From: Eubacterium sp.
Lineage (GTDB): Bacteria > Bacillota > Clostridia > Oscillospirales > Acutalibacteraceae
Direction: 5' to 3'
Assembly (NCBI GenBank): GCA_017463985.1
Contig: JAFUEH010000007.1
Location: forward strand, 61,245 to 125,244
DNA length: 64,000 bases
Shown piece by piece: positions 32,201 through 41,390 of this stretch. The position numbers and the translations under genes were made by a program. The notes under the pieces were generated by a model. That model saw only the letters and a list, made by a program, of their open reading frames with translations. It made no database searches and was not told where the DNA came from. Every line of letters starts with the position of its first letter. Positions within the stretch are counted from its first letter, which is position 1.

Positions 32201-33076
32201 TTAGCCTCCTATCATTTCTTTGGTCATACGGTCCGAAGCGCGGATAGTAGATATTAGAACAAGCTGCCCCAACGCAACCTGACCAACATATAGCATTAAA
32301 CTCTTAAATATATTGTTAGGGTCGATGGTGACATCATTCTGAATATAGTTTGCATAAATAATAAAGGCAATAACAATAACAATCCCCTGAAGGCAAACCG
32401 CCAAATAGTTCAAAATGAATGTTCTTCCAATACGAGAAGTGCTTTCCCCACCATACGATGCAAGCGGAAATGGGCTTATCGCAATATAGATGTAGATTCT
32501 GAATATTCGCAAATATATTGTAAGCACCAAAACCAAGCTCAGAACAAATATTAATGCTCCAAGCAACATACACAAGTAAGCTACCAATATACCTCCGTCA
32601 GCTATTAGTGAGGCACTACGCGCCATTGTGACTATTTCATTCGGAACACCCTCTTGTAACCCTGTATCTGCACTTATAGAAATACCGGGAAGAGCCATTA
32701 TTTTTATCATTGCCGCTTGAAATATTTTCATAATATTAAACAACAATGATTGACATTTTGTAACAAGGAAAACCGAAACAATCAATCGGATAAATATACC
32801 GAAAAAGCGCTCCGGTCGTCTTAGGTCTTCAAAATGGATTGCTGTTCTTGTTAAACCGATATAGAAAAAAATAACGGCAACTGGAACACTAATGGCAGCG
32901 ATGTAGCCATTCACTGAGGTGATTGATGCCCATGTGTTAGGAAATTTCACGTCAGGCGAGGTTGTTAAAACATCAAACGCTGTTTTAAATTTGTCGTTCC
33001 ACCATTCCAACGCAGCACTTAAAATATCAATGCCCCATTCTGCGAATGATTTAGCAACTATTATTGACATATTCAT
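32201..33076 (-). CDS. VirB6/TrbL-like polytopic channel protein
   Basis: The 291-residue protein has at least six membrane helices, among them ISVPVAVIFFYIGLTRTAI and VAYLCMLLGALIFVLSLVLV, with the pattern RIFRIYIYIAISPFPLASYG common to conjugation inner-membrane channel proteins of clostridial ICEs. It follows the Maff2 gene and precedes PrgI, the normal order. AAGGTG lies before the ATG at 33076; a second ATG two codons on is possible. Confidence 0.85.
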   Translation of the reverse strand: MNMSIIVAKSFAEWGIDILSAALEWWNDKFKTAFDVLTTSPDVKFPNTWASITSVNGYIAAISVPVAVIFFYIGLTRTAIHFEDLRRPERFFGIFIRLIVSVFLVTKCQSLLFNIMKIFQAAMIKIMALPGISISADTGLQEGVPNEIVTMARSASLIADGGILVAYLCMLLGALIFVLSLVLVLTIYLRIFRIYIYIAISPFPLASYGGESTSRIGRTFILNYLAVCLQGIVIVIAFIIYANYIQNDVTIDPNNIFKSLMLYVGQVALGQLVLISTIRASDRMTKEMIGG

Positions 33077-33087
33077 ATCATCACACC

Positions 33088-33441
33088 TTATCCATTAACA
33101 ATCTTGTCAACAATGTGTGGTGCGCCGGCAACAATCAGTCCGCCAGCCATAGCCAAGCCGCCCATTGCGCGCTGTGAGGCATCATGAGACGGGAAGCTGG
33201 TGCCAAACTGAACGGCGCCGAAAATGGTAATGATAATTCCAACACCGGTAACCACACCTTTGACAATATCCACAAGCGTATTGATACCGGTTTCCGGGTC
33301 AAAGTCTGCAAAGGCAAACATTGTCACCGTAAGGCAAGCAACCAACAGCGTTGACACAAACATTGCAGCTTTGGAAAGCCTTTTCTGAGTTCTTTGTCTT
33401 TTCTGCTCAACAACTAATGATGAATTATTCTTTTTTGACAT
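33088..33441 (-). CDS. Maff2-family small membrane protein (VirB2-like)
   Basis: The 117-residue protein has a signal-like helix (AAMFVSTLLVACLTVTMFAF) followed by two helices (VVTGVGIIITIFGAVQFG and GLAMAGGLIVAGAPHIVD), the Maff2 layout. Maff2 proteins lie in the position of VirB2-like pilins in Gram-positive conjugation operons. GGAGG is 9 bases ahead of the ATG. A role as a channel or pilus-like subunit is inferred from position and topology. Confidence 0.85.
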   Translation of the reverse strand: MSKKNNSSLVVEQKRQRTQKRLSKAAMFVSTLLVACLTVTMFAFADFDPETGINTLVDIVKGVVTGVGIIITIFGAVQFGTSFPSHDASQRAMGGLAMAGGLIVAGAPHIVDKIVNG

Positions 33442-33508
33442 AATAATTATTCCTCCGTTTAATTAAATGAGCCGCCTATCATCTGATAAGCGGCATTGAA
33501 TTGACTGA

Positions 33509-33703
33509 TTATTTTTTAACCGGCTTAACCGGGTCACAAAGCAGTGCGCTCCATTTCAGCGCATCCTCTAACCGTTCTTCAAGCGGCAAGTGATTCTGAT
33601 ACGCCTCGATAAGCAAATTAAAAATCTTCAACTTGTCGCGCTGCTTCAAATTGGCTGCGCGCTGGGCAAGCACATCACGATTCATATTGCTCTCGTCAGA
33701 CAT
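33509..33703 (-). CDS. Small hypothetical conjugation-operon protein
   Basis: This 64-residue helical, charged protein (LKQRDKLKIFNLLIEAYQNH) has no recognised domain. AAAGGAGGG precedes the ATG. It lies between VirD4 and Maff2, a place often filled by short unknown proteins in related elements, so it is probably part of the transfer operon. Confidence 0.6.
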   Translation of the reverse strand: MSDESNMNRDVLAQRAANLKQRDKLKIFNLLIEAYQNHLPLEERLEDALKWSALLCDPVKPVKK

Positions 33704-33720
33704 ACAATGTCCCTCCTTTC

Positions 33721-35529
33721 CTATTCTTCTGATTTTGCATAAGCGGCTATAATATCTGCACCGGTAACAGCACCTTCTTCAAACCCATCGAGGTCGCCAT
33801 AAGTACCGTCATCGAAATACAGTGGCTTAACTGTAGCTTTTGCGTATTCGTGTTCAAGTTTTGAATGGTCGAATTTGCCCAGGGCAACAGCCATTAAAAA
33901 CGCTTTCATTTTTGCTGTATCAATCATAGAATCCATAATTGGCTTTTCACCTTGAACAACAAGTATTGCGTGCTTCTTTTTGAGCAATCTGACTTCTTCC
34001 GGCGTCATCAGTTCACGACCGGACAACTGGTCATTTTTAGTATAATTACCATTCCGTCCTCTGCTTCGTCCGAAGGAGTTGGTGTAAATGGTTTCTTTAC
34101 CGAGCATTTTGCTCACATATTCGTGTGTGCTCTGCTCCATACCTCCCATATATAGGAATATCGAACATTGGGCGGTGATTGCTTCCCACGCTTCCTTGTA
34201 GTCCTTCTTAATTTGTGCAAAGCCCTGAAGGATAACGCTGATACCGATATTACGGCTACGGCAAGTCGCAATTATTTGGTCAAAGTCATCCGGCAGCGCA
34301 ATATTTGCAAACTCATCCATATAAATCTGAACATGGTGAGGCAGCCTGTCTCCGTCAAATTCCTCTGCACGGTCATACAGCTGTTGAAATAACTGCATAT
34401 ATAAAACCGAGCAAATAAAGTTTTTGGATTTATCATCATCCGGCAACAACAAAAACAGCGCTGTCTTTTTATCTGCAAGTTCGCGTAGATGCAGTTCATC
34501 GAACTCTGACATTTGCTTGATAGAACTCAGAGAATACTTACCAATTTTCGCAACCAGCGTTGATACAACGCTCATTGCCGTTCTTCCTTTTGCCTGGCGA
34601 AATTTCAGATAGTAGTCAACGGCAATATTATGCGGTTCCTCCGCCTGTAATTCTAAAAAGATTTCATCGAAAGGACTGATATAATTCAAATCATCGTCCC
34701 GTATCTCGAGGAAGTTTATCATTTCAAGAACGAAAGGCAAATTCTGCTCATTCTTCGGTGCCCTATAATAGAGGTAATAACAACAAGCCAAAAATAAAAA
34801 TTTGGCATTGTCATCGAAGAACGGCTCCTGCGTGGTACTGTTCTTTGGCGTGTTTGCCGCGAAAATCAATTCGACCATCTTAAATATATCATCCTCATTA
34901 CGGATATACTCAAACGGATTATATCCCCACGAATACTCCGGGTCTTTTAAATCAAGAACACGTACCGTATAGCCGAGTTTCTTTAACAGTTTCCCGGACG
35001 TCCGAAGCGTTGAACCTTTTGGGTCACAAACGACAAAGCTCCCGATACCGTTAATAACATTCGCTAATACATAGCGGAAAGTCTTACCAGTACCGGGACC
35101 ACCTACAAGTATCATATTCTCGTTCAGACCTGTTTTTCTGTCGTCAAAACTGATACGAACATTCTTTGTCAACAGATGATTGTTTAATGGCGGTTTTTCT
35201 GCGTATTCCTTTGTCAGGTAACGACAACTGCCCCACTCTGCGGAGCCGTGTTCTTCTCCAAAGCGGTAATTACGAACAGATGCCACAAGGACAATCAAGG
35301 CGACAGCCGAAATGCCGAAAGCATACAAAAGATATGTAGGCGAATGCTGCGGATTCCACACAAACTTCAACGGCGCTGATTTTATATCATTGCTCAAGGC
35401 AGTTAAAACATCAAGGAAGCCTCCCGCATCTGCAAGCGGCGCCAGTTTTAATGCAAGATAGAATGACATTACTGTAATGATGGCAGCATATGTCAAATAT
35501 GTCCTTAATATTCGTTTTTTACCTGTCAT
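33721..35529 (-). CDS. virD4: VirD4/TraG-type coupling protein
   Basis: The coupling ATPase brings the relaxase-DNA complex and secreted proteins to the channel. The 602-residue protein has two N-terminal helices, Walker A GGPGTGKTFRY near residue 146, the DPKGSTLRTSG motif, and Walker B IYMDEFANI near residue 404. The ATG at 35529 follows GAGG by 5 bases, and the upstream gene ends 2 bases earlier. If the shared SVRxKLE tails are export signals, this is the protein expected to read them. Confidence 0.94.
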   Translation of the reverse strand: MTGKKRILRTYLTYAAIITVMSFYLALKLAPLADAGGFLDVLTALSNDIKSAPLKFVWNPQHSPTYLLYAFGISAVALIVLVASVRNYRFGEEHGSAEWGSCRYLTKEYAEKPPLNNHLLTKNVRISFDDRKTGLNENMILVGGPGTGKTFRYVLANVINGIGSFVVCDPKGSTLRTSGKLLKKLGYTVRVLDLKDPEYSWGYNPFEYIRNEDDIFKMVELIFAANTPKNSTTQEPFFDDNAKFLFLACCYYLYYRAPKNEQNLPFVLEMINFLEIRDDDLNYISPFDEIFLELQAEEPHNIAVDYYLKFRQAKGRTAMSVVSTLVAKIGKYSLSSIKQMSEFDELHLRELADKKTALFLLLPDDDKSKNFICSVLYMQLFQQLYDRAEEFDGDRLPHHVQIYMDEFANIALPDDFDQIIATCRSRNIGISVILQGFAQIKKDYKEAWEAITAQCSIFLYMGGMEQSTHEYVSKMLGKETIYTNSFGRSRGRNGNYTKNDQLSGRELMTPEEVRLLKKKHAILVVQGEKPIMDSMIDTAKMKAFLMAVALGKFDHSKLEHEYAKATVKPLYFDDGTYGDLDGFEEGAVTGADIIAAYAKSEE

Positions 35530-35531
35530 AA

Positions 35532-36728
35532 TCACCTCACCGTATCTTGATATACGCCTATTGACTTTGTTGTATCGTCAACCGTTTTCTGATAGTTCTT
35601 CAGAACAGCCTCAAGGTTCTTGTACATCTTTTCATGAATAACTTTTTCAATTTCAGTTATCTCATAAAACTTCTTTTTGATGCGCGTAGTGTCGTAATTC
35701 ATATAGTCAGACGGTATATCGTCAAAATCGAATGTGGAACAGTCAATGTTATAGCGTTTAGATAGTAAATACGCAATACACTTCGCATCAAATTGATATG
35801 CCGTTAAGTTGTTTTTAAAATCAACACCTCTGTCGAGCATTGCCATTGCGACAGCTGTACTGAAATGGATAAAGTATTCTGCTGCGGACAGTCCCTTCCG
35901 AACAGCAATCTTCTTTTGGTCGGGAAAATACTTTGCTTTAATGAAGGGCGGCCAGTCGCCGTCATTGTTTTCAGGGATATAGTTTTCATATTTTACCGGC
36001 GAGGTCATCGTAAGCGCAGCCACCAAAGCGTGTGAAGCATACGTTGTAATTTTGCGTTCTCTTGCCGGCGCTGTCGTCTGCGCCACATCGAAGTATTTTA
36101 CAGCGTTTCGATAATAGCCTTTCTTTCCATCTGCTTTTGTATATTCCTTGCCACGCTTGATAATATAAAAGCCATGCTGTCCCCGTTTAAACTGAAATCC
36201 CTGCTTGCTCCAATCCGCAACCGGCTGAATGTCCGTCGCATTAGGCTGTTGGGCATAAATCAGCAGCGCATTGGTGACACCGAGTTCCTTAAAACGGGAA
36301 TACACATCCAACACCTTGAATAACTCCGCAGATGAGCTTGAACGTGTGAACACCTTTTCCGCTGTTTCATCAAGCAGTTTGTATGTGGCGTTCAGCTCTG
36401 CTTTTTTCTTCTCGGCATACGACTTTTTTCCGTCCGTTTCTTCCGAGACTTTTGGTGTTGAGAGTGTTTCGTTTTTAACGGGTTCAACCACTCTGGTATT
36501 GCCGAGGTCGAGTTCAAAGTCTCGTTCTGCAAGATACGCCGAAAGGAAATTCAGAATACTTTGCAAAGAAGAATCGCTCATTGCATATACGGAATTGTTA
36601 TTCAGAAGCATTCCGTACTGCTCGGATTTCTTTGCAACCTCAATACGGTCCTCGCCGCATATAACGAAATATGATGTATCCGGCATTGCCTGAAACAGCG
36701 ACTTAAAATTCACATCTTTTAATTTCAA
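35532..36728 (-). CDS. Protein with ArdC-like (antirestriction) N-terminal-type domain
   Basis: The 398-residue protein contains a segment resembling the ArdC ssDNA-binding domain: the QPNATDIQPVADW stretch, then FKRGQHGFYIIKRGKEY, then NAVKYFDVAQTT. ArdC-like proteins protect incoming DNA. The rest is unassigned. The start is a TTG at 36728 with GGAGGTG ahead, since no ATG is suitably placed. It lies between VirD4 and a run of LPD-type proteins. The antirestriction role is inferred. Confidence 0.65.
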   Translation of the reverse strand: MKLKDVNFKSLFQAMPDTSYFVICGEDRIEVAKKSEQYGMLLNNNSVYAMSDSSLQSILNFLSAYLAERDFELDLGNTRVVEPVKNETLSTPKVSEETDGKKSYAEKKKAELNATYKLLDETAEKVFTRSSSSAELFKVLDVYSRFKELGVTNALLIYAQQPNATDIQPVADWSKQGFQFKRGQHGFYIIKRGKEYTKADGKKGYYRNAVKYFDVAQTTAPARERKITTYASHALVAALTMTSPVKYENYIPENNDGDWPPFIKAKYFPDQKKIAVRKGLSAAEYFIHFSTAVAMAMLDRGVDFKNNLTAYQFDAKCIAYLLSKRYNIDCSTFDFDDIPSDYMNYDTTRIKKKFYEITEIEKVIHEKMYKNLEAVLKNYQKTVDDTTKSIGVYQDTVR

Positions 36729-36741
36729 AAAATCACCTCCG

Positions 36742-37416
36742 CTATCTTGAATAATTATCGGTGCTTGGCGGTGCAATCATACCGTCAAGGTTGTCCTTCT
36801 TCGGCGCCGGTTCACCGACTTTTCTGATGGAAGGCTGCTCTGATGAAACATTATGGGCAGCTTTTTTACTTTCAAGGCGTCCGCGCACGCTTCCAGATTC
36901 TCTGTCACTTGATAAGACCGATTCTTTTTGTTCTTCGTTGGTTATAAGTTCATCAACATCAAAACCGAGACCAGCAATTTCATCAAGTGTCATACCCAAA
37001 TGTTCTGTCAAAACCTTGTACAAATCACCCGGGTCTGTGTGTTCATCAATGTACCCAAGCGCAGCATCTAAAATTGCCGCTGAACGCTCAGGAGCATTAC
37101 TGATTTCACGACCGATAACCTGAATTGGCACAGAATCCTGTAAATATGCCAGGACATCAAAAGTCGGGAGCTTTGAAATTTCAAATGCCACATCTACAAT
37201 TTGGCATTGATAAGCCCCTGATATGAACGGAGTGCCTCCGGTCTCGCGTATCGCCGCATCTTCTTTCATAATGTCCGCTTTCATTTTCTCAACGCTCTCA
37301 TCCGAAAAGTTCTCACTTCCGGCTTCATATAAATATGAAATCGCACTCTTGAAAGTAAAATCGCCATAGTCATTTTGTATTTTACGAAGAGCTTTCATAG
37401 TATCAGGATAACTCAT
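36742..37416 (-). CDS. Unknown ICE protein with internal SVRGRLE motif
   Basis: I do not recognise the fold of this 224-residue protein. The central part is acidic and helical (AAILDAALGYIDEHTDPGDL). About 50 residues from the end it has SVRGRLESKKAAH, the shared motif, then a polar tail with a second SIRKVGE stretch. The ATG at 37416 has AGGAGGG 7 bases ahead. The genes on either side are spaced by about 10 bases, so it belongs to the same operon. Confidence 0.6.
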   Translation of the reverse strand: MSYPDTMKALRKIQNDYGDFTFKSAISYLYEAGSENFSDESVEKMKADIMKEDAAIRETGGTPFISGAYQCQIVDVAFEISKLPTFDVLAYLQDSVPIQVIGREISNAPERSAAILDAALGYIDEHTDPGDLYKVLTEHLGMTLDEIAGLGFDVDELITNEEQKESVLSSDRESGSVRGRLESKKAAHNVSSEQPSIRKVGEPAPKKDNLDGMIAPPSTDNYSR

Positions 37417-37426
37417 ATACACCCTC

Positions 37427-38467
37427 CTATCTGATATAAGGATTTGTCTGGCTACGGCCGGTGCCGGTAGCACCGCCATCATCGGTACTTTGTTCAGCAG
37501 CACCACTCAAGCGTTGCTTGTTCGGATTTCGGGATGCGTTCTTGGAAAACTCGCCCTGCTCAGTGTAATTCCGTGGGTCAGCCTCTGGACTGTCCCATCC
37601 TTTCTTAACACCAGCCTCCATTGCCGCAACCTGTTGATTGGTTAAGCCAAGTTCATTATTTAATTCTTTGGTTTTAAACTGTCTGTAAAAAGCAGGGCAA
37701 TCCTCTACATCGGCTTTTACAAATTCGCTATTACCGTGTTCGGCAATATAAATTGTGTTATCGCTCTCGGAATAGTAATACGCGATATCCGGCAATGAAT
37801 CACGGAACGGTATCACCGTATTGCCGTTTCGCTCCATATTCTCTGCAAACTGGCATATATGGTAAACTCTGTTTCCGATATATGTGTGGTACTCATCAAT
37901 AAATCTACACACCAGCGGATTGTGTTCGCCTGTCGAATATGTAATTCTTATACTATCCCCATCCGCTATCTCAAACAACGGCGTATAACGCGAATCAATA
38001 AAACGAATACCTTTTTCCGCGTTATGAAGATGACGGTTAAAACATTCTCTGTCATACGCAAACACATAGTAGTCGTAGTCACCCTGAAGGTACGGCTCCA
38101 TACGGATAATGTAAGTATTCTTATCCGTATCCACACGGAAGGCATATTCTGAGCCGAAGTTTCCCTCAATCTGCGCGTGTCTCCAGTAGGAACAGAAGTT
38201 CCGCATAGCATTACGGCTATGGAACGGTCTCCGTAAAGAAGTATCGGATTCCAAAGCATCCATAAGCGCCTCAACATCAGCGCGAACAGTATCACTCATC
38301 CGTTCTGAAGAATTCCCCTCCCACATTGAGTGATACTCGTTACCGCTGCGACCAAAATCGCCGTGATAATAACCATAGAACATTGTCCTGGAGGCGATGT
38401 CCTGCGGTTGTCGGTATGCATAAAGCACTTCGGCACCCGTTAAAGGTTTGAATATATAATCTGCCAT
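37427..38467 (-). CDS. LPD-type ICE protein (unknown function)
   Basis: The 346-residue protein has a large aromatic-rich N-terminal part (YGYYHGDFGRSGNEYHSMWE) and a segment NELGLTNQQVAAMEAGVKKG followed by WDSPEADPRNY. That pattern recurs in large polyvalent-protein-type (LPD) proteins of gut ICEs. Its C-terminus has only a loose version of the shared tail (SRNPNKQRLSGAAEQ). AAGGAG precedes the ATG. Such proteins are thought to act early in the recipient; this is a family-level guess. Confidence 0.6.
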   Translation of the reverse strand: MADYIFKPLTGAEVLYAYRQPQDIASRTMFYGYYHGDFGRSGNEYHSMWEGNSSERMSDTVRADVEALMDALESDTSLRRPFHSRNAMRNFCSYWRHAQIEGNFGSEYAFRVDTDKNTYIIRMEPYLQGDYDYYVFAYDRECFNRHLHNAEKGIRFIDSRYTPLFEIADGDSIRITYSTGEHNPLVCRFIDEYHTYIGNRVYHICQFAENMERNGNTVIPFRDSLPDIAYYYSESDNTIYIAEHGNSEFVKADVEDCPAFYRQFKTKELNNELGLTNQQVAAMEAGVKKGWDSPEADPRNYTEQGEFSKNASRNPNKQRLSGAAEQSTDDGGATGTGRSQTNPYIR

Positions 38468-38486
38468 AGTATCTCTCCTTATTTGC

Positions 38487-39488
38487 TTATCTATTTCCTC
38501 TATGCTTTGTCATCGTCCCCGGAGCGCCAAAAATGGTTTTATCCTCGGTGTCATTGTGTGGTTCACTCTTTTCCTCCAGGCGCTCACGAACACTCTGACG
38601 GCTTTCATTCTGCCCACCAACAATCGAACTCAACATTTTTTCACGCGTCTCCGGTGACATTACAGCGCCGGATGTTTCCATATCGTGCGCGGCTGCTTCT
38701 TTTATTGCAGACGATAAGACTGTATCAAAAGTTCTGTCGGAACGGGCGCCAAGCATTCGATGCTCGTAATTATCAATATCTGATAGTGACAGCCATTCCG
38801 GCTTCTCGCCTTCCGGCAAACTATTCCATAAGCCACGCATAAAATATATGTGGCTATGTATATTGCCGGCCCACAAGAACTTATCCTGTGCGCCTCCGTT
38901 TCCAAGATAATAATCACAATCAGAACGCAACCGGTCGAGCAACTGATAACGAAATGACATATCCCCGGAAGATAGCAATCCTTGCATTCTTTCGGCGTCG
39001 TTACCAAACGCCTGAATGGTGTCCCTTAAATGGAATGTCTGACCATCCGTGGTCAACCCCTTCCAGGTGCCGCGCGTATGATTGATGCCGTTAAGGAACT
39101 TAATACCTTCGCCACCGTATGCCTTCCATTCAAGAAGGTTCTGCGTGTAATCATCAATCAGAACATCATCGTGCTCGATGGGAGAGTAATGCTCTTTCAG
39201 ATAAGCAGCCTTATTTTCGCCGTATGGCAGCAGTATTGTCTTTTCGGCGGTCAGTTCCGGAATATACTCATTCAGCCAATCGAGCTTTTCCTGATAAGCA
39301 TAGTCGCTTTCAGTAAGATAGGCAGAAAGGATATAAACATCTTCACCGTTTCGGATCAGCTCTCTTACCTCGCCCACAAGATTTGCATTTGGTTCAAGAT
39401 TTCGATAATATCCTTTCTCAAACAGTTGCTCGAATTCAACATTATTCCACTTCGCCAAAGTGCCATCCATATCAACAAATATTCTCAA
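38487..39488 (-). CDS. HAD 5'-nucleotidase-like domain fused to LPD11, with SVRERLE tail
   Basis: The 333-residue protein starts with a HAD phosphatase domain (FVDMDGTLAKW, then LSAYL and DDYTQNLLEW motifs) of the 5'(3')-deoxyribonucleotidase type. It continues with an LPD11-like domain (FRYQLLDRLRSDCDYYLGNG, then WLSLSDIDNYEHRM). The tail begins SVRERLEEKSE. The TTG start overlaps the previous stop (TTGA) and follows GGAGGTGG. It may hydrolyse nucleotides in the recipient; the substrate is unknown. Confidence 0.75.
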   Translation of the reverse strand: MRIFVDMDGTLAKWNNVEFEQLFEKGYYRNLEPNANLVGEVRELIRNGEDVYILSAYLTESDYAYQEKLDWLNEYIPELTAEKTILLPYGENKAAYLKEHYSPIEHDDVLIDDYTQNLLEWKAYGGEGIKFLNGINHTRGTWKGLTTDGQTFHLRDTIQAFGNDAERMQGLLSSGDMSFRYQLLDRLRSDCDYYLGNGGAQDKFLWAGNIHSHIYFMRGLWNSLPEGEKPEWLSLSDIDNYEHRMLGARSDRTFDTVLSSAIKEAAAHDMETSGAVMSPETREKMLSSIVGGQNESRQSVRERLEEKSEPHNDTEDKTIFGAPGTMTKHRGNR

Positions 39489-39907
39489 AGTTCCACCTCC
39501 ATATCTGTATTTCCGCGACCATATTCATTCGGTTCAAGAGCACTATGGTGATTCTTGAATGATTGCAATTTATCACGGATGCTTAATGGTGTTGTGCTTC
39601 TTTCTTGTACAGGGGCATTCGCAATGGATTTTGAGTTGCGGATAAGGGTTTCTGTCTTTTGAGCACTGAGACTTTCATCATAGGAATAAATCTCAAAACC
39701 ATATTCTGCAAGTTCTGTGTATTCATCCCCGTTATTAGCTGTCTGACACCAGGAAACAACGTCTTCTGTAAGGTACTCTGCTGCTTCCTGCGCCACACCA
39801 ATATCAATTAGCTTTGCTGTAATATACCCTGCAATATCCTCTGCTTCACTATTCGCTGCGCAGAAGCCTGAAGGATTATTGCCTTTTGTATAGATTATAT
39901 CAACCAT
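39485..39907 (-). CDS. Unknown ICE protein with SIRDKLQ tail
   Basis: The 140-residue protein has a Trp/Tyr-containing N-terminal region (GYITAKLIDIGVAQEAAEYL and a following DVVSWCQTA) and a C-terminal part beginning SIRDKLQSFKNHH, another version of the shared tail, ending DMEVEL. AGGTG lies 7-8 bases before the ATG at 39907. No domain is recognised. Its stop overlaps the HAD gene start, so production of the two is coupled. Confidence 0.6.
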   Translation of the reverse strand: MVDIIYTKGNNPSGFCAANSEAEDIAGYITAKLIDIGVAQEAAEYLTEDVVSWCQTANNGDEYTELAEYGFEIYSYDESLSAQKTETLIRNSKSIANAPVQERSTTPLSIRDKLQSFKNHHSALEPNEYGRGNTDMEVEL

Positions 39908-39917
39908 ACACAGCACC

Positions 39918-41390
39918 TCACTGGACAAATTGCTGTTTAGCCTTTTCAGCAGTCTTAGCAGCAACCTGTTCCACCGGTTGTTCAGCCGCACTGGTAATGG
40001 CATTGCGTTCCCGTTTAGCCTCCAGCTTTGTTCTTACACTGTCACCTTTTTCCATGTGCTTCAAACACGCTTCATACGCTCGGGTTGCAACTTTTTCCGG
40101 CTCCGGCATCCCTTCGGCGTTCTTCTCGATAAACTGAAAATATTTATCTTTCAGTTCCTGAACCGTCTGCGGCATTTCAGTTATGCCGAGTGTCTGAAAA
40201 CATTCGGGAAGCTCAGCAGGTTTTTGTGAAGGCTGTTTTGACGTTCCCCAAGGAACTGTTGATAACCGCTTTCCCAGGGGTGTTGTGCTCTGCTGTTTCT
40301 CTTTATTCTTATTAAAAAACGAAACAGCAGCTTCGTAAGCAACGGAACCAACCTTGTCAACATCAATAATGCTGCCATTTTTTCCTTTAAAGTTCTTAAA
40401 CGCATTCTTAATATCATCAAGGCTTTTTGGCGCTTCTGTTATACCGAGAACCTGATAACACTCAGGGAGAGCATTGTCCGGTGAAATGGTTGTGAATTCA
40501 GGTTTATGAGGCTGTATTTTACCGTCGATAATTTTACTTCCCTGCTCATAAAGAGATGTATAGTAATTCGGTTCACTGATATCGATGTTATTCTTCTCAA
40601 CGAAATCTTTATATGCAGCCTCATACTCTGCTTGTGTTGGCATTTCGGTAAATCCGAATTGTTCAAAGCACATTAGCTCATTGTCACCAATTTCCAAATG
40701 CTCCTTGCTGCTCTCTTTGTCGGAGCCCTGCAAGTTTTTCTCGGATGCTCGCTCTTGCTTGCTTTTCACCTCCTCGTAAGCGATTACCTCTGGGGGGCGC
40801 TCAACCTCTACGCCGTTTTCCTGCAGGAATTTTTCCACTTCATCAAGTGGCGTCGCTTCTTGTTCGGTTCCGACAGTCTGTTCAGGAACCGGCTGCTGCC
40901 GGACCTGTGCCGGGTTATATGTATCAAACATTTCAAGAATGTGCGCCATACGCACCTCATCAGAAGCACGATACGAAATCGACACCATTTCACTGTAATC
41001 ATCAGAGAAGTTAATTATTTGGTCGAGGTCTTTATCCTTGCTTGTAAAAAACTTCTTGCTTTTGCGTAATTCATCGCCGTTCTGTACGGAGAAAAATGAA
41101 ACGCCGAGTTGCTTTGCAATTGTTGAAAAATTGTTGAGGTCTGATTTGTTCAACCAAACAGCGTGTATCTCTTCCCCGCTTTTCATTATCTTTTCAAAGG
41201 TTTCCTCGCCGCCAGTCAATTTCTCCTTGCGTTCTCTTTTCTGCGCAATCTTTTTAGCAAGTACATAATAAGTTACGCCGAGAGCCTTTGCACCATAGCC
41301 TGCGATTTGCAAAGCCAGTTTTGCTCCATCAACCATAACGGTTGTGCCAAGTCTGAAAACAGCACCTACAACCTCGTCTTCGATTGCCAT
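39918..41390 (-). CDS. pcfB: PcfB-like (DUF3801) protein with three J-domain-like repeats and SVRTKLE tail
   Basis: PcfB-type proteins work with the coupling protein in Gram-positive conjugation. The N-terminal ~140 residues match DUF3801/PcfB (the EDEVVGAVFRLGTTVMVDGA start and the KSDLNNFSTIAKQLGVSFF core). Three repeats follow, each of the form CFQTLGITEMPQTVQELKDK plus AYEACLKHM. They resemble DnaJ J-domains in spacing but lack the HPD tripeptide. The tail begins SVRTKLEAKRE. At 490 residues it is far longer than plain PcfB (about 150). It overlaps the relaxase gene by 25 bases. Confidence 0.75.
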   Translation of the reverse strand: MAIEDEVVGAVFRLGTTVMVDGAKLALQIAGYGAKALGVTYYVLAKKIAQKRERKEKLTGGEETFEKIMKSGEEIHAVWLNKSDLNNFSTIAKQLGVSFFSVQNGDELRKSKKFFTSKDKDLDQIINFSDDYSEMVSISYRASDEVRMAHILEMFDTYNPAQVRQQPVPEQTVGTEQEATPLDEVEKFLQENGVEVERPPEVIAYEEVKSKQERASEKNLQGSDKESSKEHLEIGDNELMCFEQFGFTEMPTQAEYEAAYKDFVEKNNIDISEPNYYTSLYEQGSKIIDGKIQPHKPEFTTISPDNALPECYQVLGITEAPKSLDDIKNAFKNFKGKNGSIIDVDKVGSVAYEAAVSFFNKNKEKQQSTTPLGKRLSTVPWGTSKQPSQKPAELPECFQTLGITEMPQTVQELKDKYFQFIEKNAEGMPEPEKVATRAYEACLKHMEKGDSVRTKLEAKRERNAITSAAEQPVEQVAAKTAEKAKQQFVQ

